Made by a program: the position numbers and the translations under genes
Notes under the pieces: generated by a model
What the model saw: the letters and a program-made list of their open reading frames with translations, nothing else
What the model was told of the DNA's origin: nothing
Database searches by the model: none
Source of the DNA: Alloscardovia omnicolens DSM 21503
GTDB taxonomy: Bacteria > Actinomycetota > Actinomycetes > Actinomycetales > Bifidobacteriaceae
Direction of reading: 5' to 3'
Assembly: GCF_000420505.1 (NCBI RefSeq)
Contig: NZ_ATVB01000001.1
Span: 173,731-237,730 of the forward strand
Length of the DNA: 64,000 nt
Shown here: in pieces, positions 53,461 through 62,035 of the stretch
How positions within the stretch are numbered: the first letter of the stretch is position 1
Layout of the letters: the number at the start of each line of letters is the position of its first letter

Positions 53461-53835
53461 ATGATGGCTCGTTTTACCTCGTCACGCGCAGTACTTGATT
53501 TTGTGCGCGATTATTATGATTGCATCGTTGATTATCCGTGGGCTTCACACCCAAGTTTTGCGGTTATTCGTCACGCTGATACAAAAACATGGTTTGGCTT
53601 AGCTATGACTCTTTCAGAGCATACCTTGGGTATTAGTGATAGCGAGAACATGATTGATGTGCTCAATCTCAAGGCGTCACCTTTTGATGTTGATTTCTTT
53701 CAATCACAGCCAGGTTTTGCTCCTGCTTATCATATGAATAAAACGCATTGGATTTCTGTGATTTTAGATGGAACTGTTCCCGATGAGCAGATTGAAAGCA
53801 TGATTGCTACCAGCGCTGCTCTTACTACGCGTTAA
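53461..53835 (+). CDS. MmcQ/YjbR-family protein
   Basis: 124-residue small cytoplasmic protein. The YjbR pattern is visible: YPWASHPSFAVIRHADTKTW, the central LNLKASP, GFAPAYHMNKTHWISVIL and the C-terminal helix with DEQIESMIATS. It starts at ATG 53461, one base after the VKOR stop (an adjacent ATG at 53464 is possible), and its end overlaps dapF by 11 bp on the other strand. The fold is DNA-binding-like but the function is unknown. Confidence 0.9.
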   Translation: MMARFTSSRAVLDFVRDYYDCIVDYPWASHPSFAVIRHADTKTWFGLAMTLSEHTLGISDSENMIDVLNLKASPFDVDFFQSQPGFAPAYHMNKTHWISVILDGTVPDEQIESMIATSAALTTR

Positions 53836-54775
53836 ACAGTTCCACCTGTCCAACCAGCACAGCATCACCGGTGAGTAACACACGCTCAACTTCAACTTCA
53901 ACAAGTAAAGTTCCCCCCGGAACGCTAATACGCCAGTTGTTCACTCCTGTACGCTCGCTGAGCACCACTCCAGTTGCACACAGACCAGTACCGCAAGAAA
54001 GCGTTTCTCCTGCTCCCCGCTCATTAACTCGCATGGTTGCCAGACCAGCATTTTCTTGTGCATTCACATCATCAATACGCACAAACTCAGCATTTTGACC
54101 AGCAGGCAATTCAGGTTCAACTCGCGGAGTAATTGTTAAATCAAGCTCAGACACATCCGGCATGGTCTGCACAGGAATAGATAACGGCATTCCCACAGAC
54201 AGCGTAGTTAAATCAAGCTGCTGCCCCACAACCGTTACCACATGAGGATTTCCCATATCCACGAAAGTTCCCATCCCCTGTGCATTATTGGCAGGAACCT
54301 TCACCATATATTCCTCACGCATGCCCATACGCCACGGCCCCATATCAATACGGAACACATGCGTACCCAAACCATCCACAGCTCCTAAGAAAGTAATATA
54401 TTTAATCCCTGCACGGGTAGCCAAAGCAAAAGGCTCATCTTCACTCGCCTGAGTCAATCCAACATGCATAGCAAGCGCTGCAGTTACGCGAGCACCATTA
54501 CCACACATCTCTGCTAACGAACCATCTGCATTACGGTAGTCCATAAACCAATGTGCTCCTGCATCGTGAAAAGTCTGAGCCTGCTCAGCGCTCACATCAG
54601 ACACATGTTCAGGAGGAGTTAAACGGATAATGCCATCTCCACCCAACCCAAAATGGCGGTCGTCAAGAAAACGTACTTCTTCAGGGGTCGGCTCGTATTC
54701 GCCGTGCTCATCGAACCAAATAACGAAATCATTGCCTGTGCCATGTGCTTTAAGAACTGTGCGAGGAAAAGTCAT
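53825..54775 (-). CDS. dapF: DapF, diaminopimelate epimerase
   Basis: 316-residue PLP-independent epimerase converting LL- to meso-diaminopimelate for lysine and, where used, peptidoglycan. Both catalytic cysteines are present: EMCGNGARVT and ETLSCGTGLC. LKAHGTGNDF opens the domain. ATG 54775 lacks a ribosome site, but TAATAT ends seven bases upstream, so it is probably leaderless; the frame is open 7 codons further. Convergent overlap with the MmcQ gene. Confidence 0.95.
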   Translation of the reverse strand: MTFPRTVLKAHGTGNDFVIWFDEHGEYEPTPEEVRFLDDRHFGLGGDGIIRLTPPEHVSDVSAEQAQTFHDAGAHWFMDYRNADGSLAEMCGNGARVTAALAMHVGLTQASEDEPFALATRAGIKYITFLGAVDGLGTHVFRIDMGPWRMGMREEYMVKVPANNAQGMGTFVDMGNPHVVTVVGQQLDLTTLSVGMPLSIPVQTMPDVSELDLTITPRVEPELPAGQNAEFVRIDDVNAQENAGLATMRVNERGAGETLSCGTGLCATGVVLSERTGVNNWRISVPGGTLLVEVEVERVLLTGDAVLVGQVELFNA

Positions 54776-54782
54776 ACTCACT

Positions 54783-54788
54783 ATATTA
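54783..54788 (-). promoter_or_regulatory. Candidate -10 box for leaderless dapF
   Basis: TAATAT on the minus strand, seven bases before the dapF ATG. Confidence 0.45.
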
Positions 54789-54882
54789 GCGGGCAATGTG
54801 TCAAGAAAATTATGAAGCTCTGCTCGCTACCGCAGTTTTGCGCGAGTTATGCTACGAGCTCTACGCACGTCATACGAGGGAC

Positions 54883-54888
54883 TAAACT
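54883..54888 (+). promoter_or_regulatory. Candidate -10 box for the leaderless patatin gene
   Basis: TAAACT, eight bases before ATG 54897, with no ribosome site between. Confidence 0.5.
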
Positions 54889-54896
54889 AAAAGATT

Positions 54897-55751
54897 ATGG
54901 TTACGGGAATTATTGATGTAGGCGGCGGTTACCGCGATATTTTTGGAGCAGGCGTGCTCGATGGTCTGCTCAAAGCTGAACAGCAGTTTGATCGCTGTTA
55001 CGGTATTTCTGCTGGCAGTGGAAATCTCACCTCGTTTTTAGCCGGTCAGTATAAGCGCAACTATCGCTTCTATATGGAGTATGCTTTCCGTCATCGTTAC
55101 GCTTCGATGCGCAATCTGCTCACGACCCGCAATTTTGTTGGTTTAGATTATGCTTACGGCACGCTATCGAATAGCGATGGCGAATATCCGCTCAATTACG
55201 AGGCTTTTGCTGCTAACCCTGCCGAGTTTACCGTGGTAGCAAGTAATGCGCTTACTGGTCAGCCGGAATATTTTAGTAAAGAGCATATGCATCAGGATGA
55301 TTATTCCATTATTATGGCATCTTCCTGCGTGCCCGTTGCTAACGAGCCTATGCAGATTGATGACGTTCCCTTTTATGACGGCGGTATTACTGATCCGATT
55401 CCTGTGCAGAGAGCTTTTGACGATGGTTGCGACCATGTTGTTTTGATTACCACTCATCCTGATGATTTTGTGCGCGATCCTCATAAAGATGCGGCTCCTG
55501 CGCGCGTTCTACAACGCTCGTATCCGCAAGCTGCGCAGGCTTTACGCAACCGCGCGAAAGTGTATAATGATGAGATGACTGTGGCTCGTCAGTATGCTGC
55601 TGAAGGTCGGCTTCTTATTGTATGCCCTGATGATACGTATGGTTTAGATACGTTGAGCAAAACACGTCAAGGACTGCTCGATATGTACAATGACGGTGTG
55701 GGAAAAGCACAGAAGATTGTGGAATTTTTGGCAGGTTCGTATGACGAGTAA
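54897..55751 (+). CDS. Patatin-like phospholipase family protein
   Basis: 284-residue Ser-Asp acyl hydrolase. GIIDVGGGYRDIFGAGVLDG gives the oxyanion loop, GISAGSGN the nucleophile Ser (about residue 40), and FYDGGITDP the catalytic Asp, so the dyad is intact. No signal peptide; an intracellular lipase or phospholipase like RssA/YjjU is likely. It probably lacks a leader (see the -10 box). The murI start lies inside its 3' end, an 11-bp overlap. Confidence 0.92.
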   Translation: MVTGIIDVGGGYRDIFGAGVLDGLLKAEQQFDRCYGISAGSGNLTSFLAGQYKRNYRFYMEYAFRHRYASMRNLLTTRNFVGLDYAYGTLSNSDGEYPLNYEAFAANPAEFTVVASNALTGQPEYFSKEHMHQDDYSIIMASSCVPVANEPMQIDDVPFYDGGITDPIPVQRAFDDGCDHVVLITTHPDDFVRDPHKDAAPARVLQRSYPQAAQALRNRAKVYNDEMTVARQYAAEGRLLIVCPDDTYGLDTLSKTRQGLLDMYNDGVGKAQKIVEFLAGSYDE

Positions 55752-56517
55752 TGCTCCTATTGGTATTTTCGATTCAGGTTTAGGCGGTATTTCTGTGGCT
55801 AAAGAAATTCACGCTCTGCTCCCCCACGAAAACATTATTTTCTACGGTGATTCTGCACATGCCCCGTATGGTGTGCGTTCGACTGAAGATGTGCAAAAAC
55901 TAAGTATGAATGTGGCTAATACGCTTATAGAACAAGGCGCAAAAGCCATTGTTATTGCGTGTAATACGGCTACAAGTGCTGCTGCTGAATTAATGCGTTC
56001 ATCCTATTCCATTCCTATTATCGGCATGGAACCAGCTCTTAAATTAGCATGTGATTTAGGGGCTGGTCAGCCTCAGCACGTGATTGTTACTGCAACAGAA
56101 CTTACTCTGCGTGAGAAGAAATTTGCTGCGTTAATGGAGCGTTTTGCTCAGACGCATACTATTGAAAAACAGCCTTGCCCTGAGCTGGTGGATATTATTG
56201 AAAACGGTTATTTTGAAGATGCTGATCGCGTAAATGCTACGCTTCACCACTATCTCGATGCTTATCCATTAGACAGCGTTAATTCTATTGTGCTTGGTTG
56301 CACACATTTTACGTATTACCGCGATTATTTCCGCGCTCTTGTGCCCCAGCATGTGCGCATTGTGGATGGCAATGAAGGCACAGCACGGCATGTTCGCGAT
56401 GTGTTGGCTGAGCGCGATGAGCTGGCAAGCAATAATAATGAAGGTACTATTATCCTGCTCAACTCATCGGATGATCCGCGCATGATGGAGTTATCGAATT
56501 ATTTTTGGTCACTGTAA
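55741..56517 (+). CDS. murI: Glutamate racemase
   Basis: 258-residue racemase supplying D-glutamate for peptidoglycan. IGIFDSGLGGISVAKEI (D11-S12) opens the protein; catalytic C74 is in ACNTATSAA and C187 in LGCTHF. ATG 55741 is inside the patatin gene (11-bp overlap), so expression is coupled; the upstream extension of the frame is patatin sequence. It overlaps the end of the GNAT gene by 9 bp on the opposite strand. Confidence 0.96.
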   Translation: MTSNAPIGIFDSGLGGISVAKEIHALLPHENIIFYGDSAHAPYGVRSTEDVQKLSMNVANTLIEQGAKAIVIACNTATSAAAELMRSSYSIPIIGMEPALKLACDLGAGQPQHVIVTATELTLREKKFAALMERFAQTHTIEKQPCPELVDIIENGYFEDADRVNATLHHYLDAYPLDSVNSIVLGCTHFTYYRDYFRALVPQHVRIVDGNEGTARHVRDVLAERDELASNNNEGTIILLNSSDDPRMMELSNYFWSL

Positions 56518-57129
56518 TTTTTTCTTGAGCAGAAAATCTACCTGTTCATCCTCTCCTACAGCAAAAATATGCTCGCTAAAGCGCTCGTATCCCCAATTTT
56601 TATAGAATTCTTGGGCAGCGAAATTGTATTGCCATACGCCTAGCCACAGCCAATCAACTTTCTCTTCGCGAGCAAAATCAACAGCTTTGCTCATAAGGAA
56701 ACTTCCTAAACCGCGACGTTTGAAACGAGGCATTACGTATAAACGCTGAACTTCAATACTGTCTTGCGGAATCTTCGGGTTGCTCTCGCTAAAAGCGCCT
56801 GGACGATTCAGCTTCATAAAAGCAGCTATTTCACCGCTGGCTGTATCGATAAGCGCAGTGTGTACGCTATGGTTGTCAGCTAGCTCGCTCTGCGTGTTCT
56901 CAAGAGTATACGTCTGCGCAATATAGTCATCGTTATCGCGCGGCGTAGACGTGAGCAAAAAGGTATCTTCAAAGGTAAGCGCTTCAACCCATTGCAAAGC
57001 CTGTGCATCTTTTAGCTCTAGAGTGCTGTATTCTAAACCGTCTAAATTTGGCTTTTTATGTTGTGCGTTGCCTGAATGTTTTGGTCTGGTAGGAATTGTA
57101 GCAATAGTAAAACCTTGTGAGTTAAGCAC
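56509..57129 (-). CDS. GNAT-family N-acetyltransferase
   Basis: About 206 residues. The acetyl-CoA site is RLYVMPRFKRRGLGSFLMSK (about 124-143), with VDWLWLGVWQYNFAAQEFYK and GYERFSEHIF closing the fold; the layout resembles RimI/small-molecule acetyltransferases. The first 35 residues lie before the domain. The start is uncertain: GTG 57129 overlaps the DUF488 stop by 8 bp and TTG 57159 is possible; neither has a good ribosome site. Substrate unknown. Confidence 0.85.
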   Translation of the reverse strand: MLNSQGFTIATIPTRPKHSGNAQHKKPNLDGLEYSTLELKDAQALQWVEALTFEDTFLLTSTPRDNDDYIAQTYTLENTQSELADNHSVHTALIDTASGEIAAFMKLNRPGAFSESNPKIPQDSIEVQRLYVMPRFKRRGLGSFLMSKAVDFAREEKVDWLWLGVWQYNFAAQEFYKNWGYERFSEHIFAVGEDEQVDFLLKKKLQ

Positions 57130-57508
57130 CGTGTTTTTCGCGCGGTGTGGTCTGCTCAATCAGATAGTTGCGCAGTACGTGGGCATGATTAATCACAAGG
57201 TCTTTTGCGCCAAAAACAAGAGTAATGCGCGAATCAGCGTGCTCGTGCATAAGTGTGAGCAAGCGCTCAACAGCAGGATTATTGTCGAGTTCTGCACGAT
57301 ACCGAGCTGCGAATTCACTGTAGCGAGCGCGGTCATGATTCCACCATGTGCGCAGCTGAGGTGAAGGAGCTATATCTTTTAACCATTCATCCAGCTGCGC
57401 TTTAGTTTTCGAAACGCCACGCGGCCAGAGACGATCTACCAAAATGCGGTAGCCATCAATCTCAGGAATAGCAGGAGCGTAAGCGCGTTTTAAAGCAATA
57501 TCGGTCAT
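57122..57508 (-). CDS. DUF488 (YeaO) family protein
   Basis: 128-residue small protein of the DUF488/YeaO family. The core motifs RILVDRLWPRGVSK and DIAPSPQLRTWWNHD are clear, as is FARYRAEL-like FAARYRAELDNNP and ITLVFGAKD. Function is unknown; uptake or heme links have been proposed for relatives without firm support. It overlaps the GNAT gene start, suggesting joint transcription. Confidence 0.93.
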   Translation of the reverse strand: MTDIALKRAYAPAIPEIDGYRILVDRLWPRGVSKTKAQLDEWLKDIAPSPQLRTWWNHDRARYSEFAARYRAELDNNPAVERLLTLMHEHADSRITLVFGAKDLVINHAHVLRNYLIEQTTPREKHGA

Positions 57509-57531
57509 ACTTCTAAGCTAGCGCGCGGCGT

Positions 57532-58038
57532 CTATTTTAATGCGCTTAACCAGCGTTCAATCATATCGCTGTGATTTTGCTTAATCACAAAATACGAGCC
57601 GCGGATTGTTCCTGCAAGTTTTGAGCGTTGACGAGCAAATTTAAAACGGTCAACTAACTCGGCTGGCACATCCATACCGTCCGAAAGTTTTAAGCCAACA
57701 GCGCGCTTACCGCCTTCAGCTAAGGTATATAAAACGTTAAGTCCTAAACCGTTCTCATAGAAGCCCCACGTCCACAGTACGTCATCCTCACCCACGGTTA
57801 CCAGATGCTGAGCCACTTCAAGCGGACGAGCAGAAATAACGAGGTCTTTCTCTTGAGTACATAACTGAGCAATATCGTTGAGAACTTCTTGGCGCTCATC
57901 TGCCGGATGCGTTTCGAAATTAATTGCGAACTTATTATGCACGTAGCGTGCTTCGTTAGCGCGCAAACCTGTTAAAGCTTCAGCAACTGGGGAGCTTTCC
58001 AGGCCTCCTAGCGAAGCGTTTTTAAAATCAATAACCAT
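57532..58038 (-). CDS. Conserved-looking protein of unknown function
   Basis: 168-residue soluble protein that I cannot assign. No signal peptide or membrane segment is seen. The N-terminal half is rich in Glu/Ala (VAEALTGLRANEARY, ETHPADERQEVLNDI) and the C-terminal half in basic residues (KFARQRSKLAGTIRG). VGLKLSDGMDVP and NGLGLNVLYTLAEGGKR suggest a small alpha/beta fold. It precedes the DUF488 and GNAT genes on the same strand after 23 bp and may be in one transcript. The start ATG 58038 is the only good one. Confidence 0.8.
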   Translation of the reverse strand: MVIDFKNASLGGLESSPVAEALTGLRANEARYVHNKFAINFETHPADERQEVLNDIAQLCTQEKDLVISARPLEVAQHLVTVGEDDVLWTWGFYENGLGLNVLYTLAEGGKRAVGLKLSDGMDVPAELVDRFKFARQRSKLAGTIRGSYFVIKQNHSDMIERWLSALK

Positions 58039-58308
58039 GTAACTTCCCTTAGAACTGCCTATAGATGTGTAGCTGGCTTAGCTACTTTTAGTCGCTTGCA
58101 GCAGGCTTTGCTGGCTGCGGCTTACCTATAACTGGCGCACCTATACTTAACCTTGTTTATTTTGCCGCAGAACACGCACAATACCGCATAATTTCAATCT
58201 TTTCAAACGCTGTATAAATAAACGCTATAGCCACACCCTTACCCAGCAAAACAGTGAACTCTAAGATGAAAAATTGTACATATATTTCGTGAAGAAAGAG
58301 AGACAACA

Positions 58309-59628
58309 ATGAGCGCACACGAGTGTTCCAGCTACGATACTCAACGACTCCATGCTGGTTATAATCCCTTCGACCACATGGGATCTATTCAAGTTCCTGT
58401 GTATCAAGCTGCAGCATTCGCTATGCCAAGCGCTCAAGCCGGTCGCGATATAGCAGAAGGACGTCAACCTGGCTTCACGTATTCACGCGTGGGCAATCCT
58501 ACTGTGGATGTGCTCGAAAAGCGTTTAACCGCTTTAGATGGCGGTGTTGGGGCTGCATGTGTAGGCTCTGGCATGGCTGCGATTTCCGACACTTTACTGT
58601 GTGTAGCTGAGGGTGGCGGACGTATTGTGGCTCATCATGATATTTATGGCGCAACCTTGGATGTGCTGGTGAGCTTCTTACCTAAGTTTGGTATTCATGT
58701 TGATTTTGCGGACGATATTAACGACCCAGAACAGTTACGTGCCGCTATTCAGCCAGATACAAAGGCAATTTATGTGGAGAGTGTGACGAATCCGCGCACG
58801 ATTATTACGAATTTGGAGCTTGTGGCCAGCGTTGCTCATGAGGCGGGAGTGCCGCTGATTGTAGACAATACCTTCCCTACCTCCTATTTAATTCAGCCTT
58901 TGAAGCATGGTGCAGATATTGTGGTGTATTCGTCTACCAAGGCGATTAATGGTCACGCGAATGCGGTTTCGGGTGCGATTGTGGATGGTGGTAGTTTTGA
59001 TTGGGTCGCTCGTGCAGACAAGTTCCCGCAGTTTAGCGAACCTGAGTTCACACTGTACAATGATCAGCTCGATCATGTTCCTAGTGTAGTGGAGGCTTTC
59101 GGATCGCGCGCGTTTATTGAACGAGTGAAGATTAAATATGTGCGTTTGCTTGGTGCCGTGCTTGGACCGCAGGAGGCCTATTTAGAGATTATTGGATTGG
59201 AAACGATTGCTGAACGTTTGACGAAGCAAGTTTCGAACACGCGCGAAATCGTGGCGTATTTGAATACGAATCCGCATGTGGCGCGCGTGAATTATTCTGA
59301 TCAGGCAGGCAGCGCGCAGGAAGCATTGGTGAAGAAGTACTTCCCTCACGGCATTGGTTCGATTTTCTCTTTCGAGTTAGAAGGCGATGAGGAGAAGGTT
59401 AACCACGTTATTGACGCAACGCACATATTTTCGTATGTGCCTAATGTGGGTGATGTGCGCAGTTTGATTGTGAATCCTGCTCGCACCACGCATCGCGAGA
59501 TTCCTTTTGAGTTCTGGGAGAAAGATGGGTTAAATCCTCAGCTGATTCGTTTGAGCGTTGGCTTAGAAAGCGCTGAAGATTTGATTGCTGACCTTGACCA
59601 GGCGATTCGTAGCGCTTACGCGGATTAA
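58309..59628 (+). CDS. metY: O-acetylhomoserine sulfhydrylase-type enzyme (MetY)
   Basis: 439-residue PLP enzyme of the Cys/Met metabolism family. QVPVYQAAAFAM, the PLP lysine in VYSSTKAINGHANAV, TYSRVGNPTVD and RLSVGLESAEDLIADLDQA match O-acetylhomoserine aminocarboxypropyltransferase, which makes homocysteine directly from sulfide. The length also fits (about 430). AAGAGAG lies before the ATG. No SAM riboswitch is recognisable in the 270 bp upstream. It converges with a second PLP sulphur enzyme at 60312. Confidence 0.92.
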   Translation: MSAHECSSYDTQRLHAGYNPFDHMGSIQVPVYQAAAFAMPSAQAGRDIAEGRQPGFTYSRVGNPTVDVLEKRLTALDGGVGAACVGSGMAAISDTLLCVAEGGGRIVAHHDIYGATLDVLVSFLPKFGIHVDFADDINDPEQLRAAIQPDTKAIYVESVTNPRTIITNLELVASVAHEAGVPLIVDNTFPTSYLIQPLKHGADIVVYSSTKAINGHANAVSGAIVDGGSFDWVARADKFPQFSEPEFTLYNDQLDHVPSVVEAFGSRAFIERVKIKYVRLLGAVLGPQEAYLEIIGLETIAERLTKQVSNTREIVAYLNTNPHVARVNYSDQAGSAQEALVKKYFPHGIGSIFSFELEGDEEKVNHVIDATHIFSYVPNVGDVRSLIVNPARTTHREIPFEFWEKDGLNPQLIRLSVGLESAEDLIADLDQAIRSAYAD

Positions 59629-59642
59629 GTGTTATTGAGCCG

Positions 59643-59681
59643 CGAACGGGGGTGAAGACTTTCCATCTTCACCCCCGTTCG
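59643..59681 (+). terminator. Terminator of metY
   Basis: Perfect 16-bp arms CGAACGGGGGTGAAGA (59643-59658) and complement (59666-59681), then GTTGTAGTTTG. Confidence 0.85.
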
Positions 59682-59724
59682 TTGTAGTTTGTAGCAAACG
59701 ATTACACGAATGTACGTGGAACTT

Positions 59725-60093
59725 GAGGGTGTCAGGTTTTTGTGTAGGTGGTAGGTTGCCCTATGGTGAGTTATTTTCAAGTCTTGAGGCTGGTCGCAAT
59801 GAGGTTGTGCTTGACCTAAACTATTTTTGGTTCTCTATATGTATGTCGTGTACACCATAACCGTTCGTCTTTCTCGTGCAGTACACACAACCATGAGGGG
59901 TATCGCTCTTATTTAAGAGCGATACATGGCAACACACTGCTCCCAGTGAAGCCGCGTTGAACGTGTCATGTCTGGGAGCATACGAATCCGCTAAAACCTC
60001 AGAAATTAACCTCGCTCATCAAGCACCACACACAGGTACGGCTTGCTGAAAGACCGTGCCTGCGAACCAAATCCAACAAAACCTGACATCCTA
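59725..60093. mobile_element. Candidate 365-bp MITE with IS256-like ends
   Basis: GGGTGTCAGGTTTTTGT (59727-59743) and, inverted, GGATGTCAGGTTTTGTT (60075-60091) match in 14 of 17 positions and point inward. GTGTCA-TTTTTGTGT ends are those of IS256-type elements. The interior has no transposase but does have a strong 12-bp stem (59900-59925) and an 8-bp one (59938-59980). A clean target duplication was not found. Confidence 0.55.
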
Positions 60094-60135
60094 GTGAGAC
60101 TCGACCTTAAACATGTGGAGCAGATCAATCCGAGT

Positions 60136-60176
60136 GTTGTGAGTTATGACACGTCGAACCCGTCATAACTCACAAC
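60136..60176 (+). terminator. Hairpin before the cystathionine-enzyme end
   Basis: Perfect 15-bp arms GTTGTGAGTTATGAC (60136-60150) and complement (60162-60176), loop ACGTCGAACCC. It could end transcription from either side; no T-run follows on the plus strand. Confidence 0.5.
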
Positions 60177-60311
60177 GGTCAGAATATTCAACTCAAATCT
60201 AGCAAAAGCAATAGCACGTACAACAAGGTAGTGCACTACGCGCTGCATCAGCACATTGGTACGCGCACAGTCAGGAACTTGTAAAATCAAGCTTTTTAAG
60301 CATGAGTCGAG

Positions 60312-61478
60312 CTACCGCAACGCCGCATGAATTGCCTGATCTAAATCAGCAATCAAATCGCGCACGTCTTCAATACCAATGCTTAAGCGCACCAGACCAT
60401 CAGTAATGCCATGCTTTAAACGTTCTTCACGAGGCAGCTCGAAATGAGTCATGCGACATGGAAGCTCCGCCAACGATTCCACCGCCCCCAGCGACACCGC
60501 AACCGTAAAAAGCTGCAATGAGTCGAGCATTTTCTCCGCATCCACCCGATCGTCAAATTCGAAGGAAAGTACCCCGCCAAAAGTGCACAATTGCGAGGAA
60601 GCCAAAGCATAATACGCATTCGATTCCAATCCCGGATAATTTACGTGAGTCACATACTCGTTACCCTCGAGCCACCTCGCCACATCCACAGCATTAGCCT
60701 GATGTCTCTCCATGCGCAACGCCAGCGTCTGAATCCCTCGACGTAGCAAATTCGAGTCCTGAGGAGACAACGCTCCGCCCACACGATTCAAAGCAAAGTA
60801 GAGTTTCTCGGTGAGCTCAGAACTCTTCGTCACCGCTACCCCAGCAGTCACATCGGAATGACCAGACAAATACTTGGTAGCAGAATGCAGCACAATATCC
60901 GCTCCCAAATCCAAAGGCTGCTGACCCAGCGGTGTCACAAAAGTATTGTCAATAATAACCAGCGCCCCATGCGCATGCGCTACACGAGCAACAACTGTTA
61001 CGTCAGACATTTTAAGCAGCGGATTCGTGAGCACCTCAAAATACACAGCCCTCACGCGCTTGCCCTGCGAGAAAGCCGCGTCAAAAGCCTGCTCCAACGC
61101 TTCCTCACGGGTGGTATCTGCCTCGGAAAAGCTTAATCCCCAGTGTTCAAAATACTCATGAATAATCGAATACGTACCACCATAGATGTTGTCGCCTGTA
61201 ATAATATGATCTCCCGGTTCAAAAATGGAGAACGCCGCGTGAATCGCCGCCAATCCCGAAGAGAAAGCAAAACCAGCGCTGCCGTGCTCCAGCAACGCCA
61301 CCTGCTTTTCCACAGCTTCACGTGTAGGATTGCCCGAACGCGCGTAATCCCAGCGCGGATATTCGCTAGCTGTTTCGAAAGCGAAAGTCGAAGAATTGTA
61401 GATTGGTGGATTTACAGCGCGCGTTGAGTTATTGCCCACCGCCTGACCGTGAACGAGTTGAGTATTGAAATATGTCAT
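60312..61478 (-). CDS. Cystathionine gamma-synthase/beta-lyase family enzyme
   Basis: 388-residue PLP enzyme, the size of MetB/MetC. NPPIYNSSTF, YARSGNPTREAVEKQVA, the PLP lysine in LHSATKYLSGHSDVTAG, and LPCRMTHFELP near the end are the family signatures; whether it is gamma-synthase or beta-lyase cannot be read reliably. It faces metY across 680 bp. Together they could give both routes to homocysteine. MTYFNTQLVHG is the family start. Confidence 0.88.
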   Translation of the reverse strand: MTYFNTQLVHGQAVGNNSTRAVNPPIYNSSTFAFETASEYPRWDYARSGNPTREAVEKQVALLEHGSAGFAFSSGLAAIHAAFSIFEPGDHIITGDNIYGGTYSIIHEYFEHWGLSFSEADTTREEALEQAFDAAFSQGKRVRAVYFEVLTNPLLKMSDVTVVARVAHAHGALVIIDNTFVTPLGQQPLDLGADIVLHSATKYLSGHSDVTAGVAVTKSSELTEKLYFALNRVGGALSPQDSNLLRRGIQTLALRMERHQANAVDVARWLEGNEYVTHVNYPGLESNAYYALASSQLCTFGGVLSFEFDDRVDAEKMLDSLQLFTVAVSLGAVESLAELPCRMTHFELPREERLKHGITDGLVRLSIGIEDVRDLIADLDQAIHAALR

Positions 61479-61590
61479 GTATCCAAAGTATCAAGCCGAA
61501 ACCGCCCGAAACAGCGTAAAACAGTAAAAACGCTCTGCTCGCTTATAGCCATTTTTTATCGCGCGTTCTTAGCCACGCAACTAGCGCCCG

Positions 61591-61596
61591 TATAAT
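61591..61596 (+). promoter_or_regulatory. -10 box (TATAAT) for the leaderless DUF1304 gene
   Basis: Perfect TATAAT, ending eight bases before ATG 61605, with no ribosome site between. No clear -35. Confidence 0.6.
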
Positions 61597-61604
61597 AAAA
61601 TGTT

Positions 61605-62000
61605 ATGAATATTTTATTGATTATTGGTTTAATTTTTGCTGCTCTTGCTGGCTTATTGCACGTGCTCATCGCCTACATGGAAATGTTTGCTTGGGAGGAA
61701 CCATTAGCGCGCAAAACTTTCGGTGGCACTGCTGAGGAAGCTCGCCCTTTTACTTTCTTCGCATACAATCAGGGTCTGTATAACGGTTTCTTAGCTGCGG
61801 AAACTTTTGTTGGTATTGCGTTAACCGTGTGCGGATACACTGCTGTTGGTTCTGCTTTAATGATTGCGGGAACTGCTTCTATGTTGTGCGCTGCTCTCGG
61901 TTTAGTACTCAAAGACAGCTCGTATGCTCAAGCATCAGCCAAACAAGGAACTCTTCCGCTGCTAAGTTTGATTTTTATTATTATCGCTTTGCTCGTCTAA
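61605..62000 (+). CDS. DUF1304 membrane protein
   Basis: 131-residue integral membrane protein with four hydrophobic segments. The family motif HVLIAYMEMFAWEEP near the end of the first helix and YNQGLYNGFLAA in the second loop are diagnostic. Function is unknown. The gene is alone, probably translated from a leaderless mRNA, and ends at a bidirectional terminator. Confidence 0.93.
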   Translation: MNILLIIGLIFAALAGLLHVLIAYMEMFAWEEPLARKTFGGTAEEARPFTFFAYNQGLYNGFLAAETFVGIALTVCGYTAVGSALMIAGTASMLCAALGLVLKDSSYAQASAKQGTLPLLSLIFIIIALLV

Positions 62001-62004
62001 TGCA

Positions 62005-62030
62005 AAGGGCTGGGAGAAATCCCAGCCCTT
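62005..62030. terminator. Bidirectional terminator between DUF1304 and MFS genes
   Basis: Arms AAGGGCTGGGA (62005-62015) and TCCCAGCCCTT (62020-62030) with a GAAA loop, then CTGTTTTA. Confidence 0.9.
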
Positions 62031-62035
62031 CTGTT

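Larger units (their letters stand above)
59629..60311. other. Intergenic region with a MITE, no gene seen
   Basis: About 680 bp between convergent metY and the cystathionine enzyme. It holds the metY terminator, an IS256-like MITE (59725-60093) and a 15-bp-stem hairpin at 60136-60176. No frame is convincingly coding. Confidence 0.65.

Noticed and set aside
58039..58308. SAM riboswitch before metY
   Set aside because: No SAM-I/II/IV-like conserved core or terminator hairpin is recognisable.
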